A stretch of 64,000 nt of DNA, taken from contig OY755197.1 in assembly GCA_963576735.1 (NCBI GenBank), positions 10,242,501 through 10,306,500 on the forward strand, in the 5' to 3' direction. The position numbers and the translations under genes were made by a program. Position 1 is the stretch's first letter. Each line of letters opens with the position of its first letter. Under the pieces are notes generated by a model. The model searched no databases, was not told the DNA's origin, and worked only from the letters and a program-made list of their open reading frames with translations. Origin of the DNA: Bedellia somnulentella (Eukaryota > Arthropoda > Insecta > Lepidoptera > Bedelliidae). Below, one piece after another: positions 62,873 through 64,000 of this stretch.

Positions 62873-63221
62873 ATAAATACTAATAAGGGAATGCCGAGCT
62901 TCAGATAAACAAAATGCTGAGCAATTATAAGAACTTTGAGTAAATAGGAGATTTCAAAAGAAAGATGTTTATGACGGGCATGTGATGGTGTTCTAATCGT
63001 ACATTTGTACGAAATAACAAAAATACTCTAACAAACAACTAATTCTATAAATTACTAACTGGAACTTTAGAATTCACCCAATAATTGCCTAAAAACCCCC
63101 ATTACCCTGACTCGCCTCGTTATACCCACGGAAAGCAATGACGTAATGATATTCTAAGCCAACGAAACACGGCTCCCCCATTATGGAATTATAGATATGA
63201 GTAAAATAAATAAGTTTTTAC
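62873..63221. other. Spacer with a diverged SINE-A 5' part
   Basis: 63070-63175 (CCTAAAAACCCCCATTACC, GATATTCTAAGCCAACG) is an old minus-strand SINE-A head. Confidence 0.45.
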
Positions 63222-63475
63222 GCCGTGTAGTGTCGGCTTAGAATAGCACTACCCCGTTTCTACCGATGGGTGTACGTAAGAGGCGACTAACGGTATTGGG
63301 GCTTTTAAGGGATTTTTGGGCGATGCGGTTGGAAACCCATCACCAACAACCTTTACTTTACCATCTTTTCCCCACTCAATTTTCCAAAAGTGGCCGAGGA
63401 ATTTTTAATTCCTTATCTCTGGCTACCCCTTCTAGGGATTTATAGCCGTGAGTATATGTATGTATGTATGTATGT
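63222..63475 (+). mobile_element. SINE-A, full length
   Basis: GCCGTGTAGTGTCGG to a tail of five TATG units. Confidence 0.9.
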
Positions 63476-64000
63476 AAATAAGTTTATGTTTAATATTTTA
63501 AACCTTGCACCTTATGACACATTCACAAACTAATCTACTAAGGAAATATTGTAAAGATAAGTGAGTGTGGGTCAAATTTTATCAAATCGTGTAAACACGG
63601 TTAGGTTATTTTCGCTTACATTTATGATTGAGCTCGTTAACAGTCATTTATAGTTTTGCTCATTGGAGAATGATTGGCACAGCGGGCACAGCTGTTAAAA
63701 GATTACAGCTACATAGTTGCAAATTTAGGAACAAGAAGCTTTTATTAAGATTTCACATATAGAAAAAAAGAAAGAAATGAAAATATTTTTTTTATTTAGC
63801 ACACATAAACCGTATTCAATGACATAATTTAAGGAAACGGTTTCGCTAAATTGGGCCCACAATCAGTAAATTCTGTGTATGAGTATACACAAAATCAGAA
63901 CTGGTTTTCATTATCAGCCACATGGTGATGGATGACAGTACGTCAGCAGCTATTTATATAAACTAGAAAATCAAACAAGTTAGAACAACCAAACAAACAT
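63476..64000. other. AT-rich sequence to the window end
   Basis: No gene or repeat recognised. Confidence 0.4.

Overview
The window looks like insect nuclear DNA, most likely a moth or butterfly (inference). It is AT-rich, has no operons, and is dominated by retrotransposons and their non-autonomous partners: an R4/Dong-type element in TAA repeats, RTE, a CR1-superfamily (Daphne/Crack-like) element, mariner relics, tRNA-derived SINEs and MITEs. Only one stretch (61317-61555) looks like a host coding exon. The reading frames of the large proteins all belong to mobile elements.

Layout. 1-8323 holds an R4/Dong-like element (A, 327-4233), sitting inside a reverse-oriented non-LTR fragment (X), followed by the 3' half of a second R4/Dong-like element (B, 4538-6664) and a 495-bp TIR element. 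The same block recurs almost unchanged at 21647-29969 (C and D). 8324-11097 holds a mariner relic split by a miniature LTR element (TRIM). A diverged, rearranged partner of this part lies at 35573-39672. Between them, 14777-21580 is the 5' half of an R4/Dong-like element interrupted by a 5.3-kb Daphne/Crack-like element with both ORFs open. This 5' half and D at 26184 share the 6-bp repeat CACAAT at their broken ends, so they appear to be one element opened by X, which was itself hit by C.

30980-34224 is a nearly intact RTE element with one in-frame TGA, inserted in a tRNA-derived SINE (SINE-C) with an 11-bp target duplication. From about 34 kb to the end the DNA is a mosaic of short elements. 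The commonest, here called SINE-A (about 245 bp, over 30 copies), ends in the same GTGAGTATATGTATGTATG tail as the RTE, so it is probably copied by the RTE machinery. Two tRNA-derived SINEs (SINE-B, SINE-C), 5'-truncated RTE tails and several fold-back MITEs fill most of the rest.

The quietest stretches are 44.6-46.9 kb and 60.2-61.6 kb. The second contains a probable exon with acceptor, ATG and donor. A possible untranslated first exon lies at 46.6 kb. If the two are linked, the SINE-rich stretch between them would be an intron of one host gene; this is inference only. All family names such as SINE-A or MITE-1 are labels made for this annotation.
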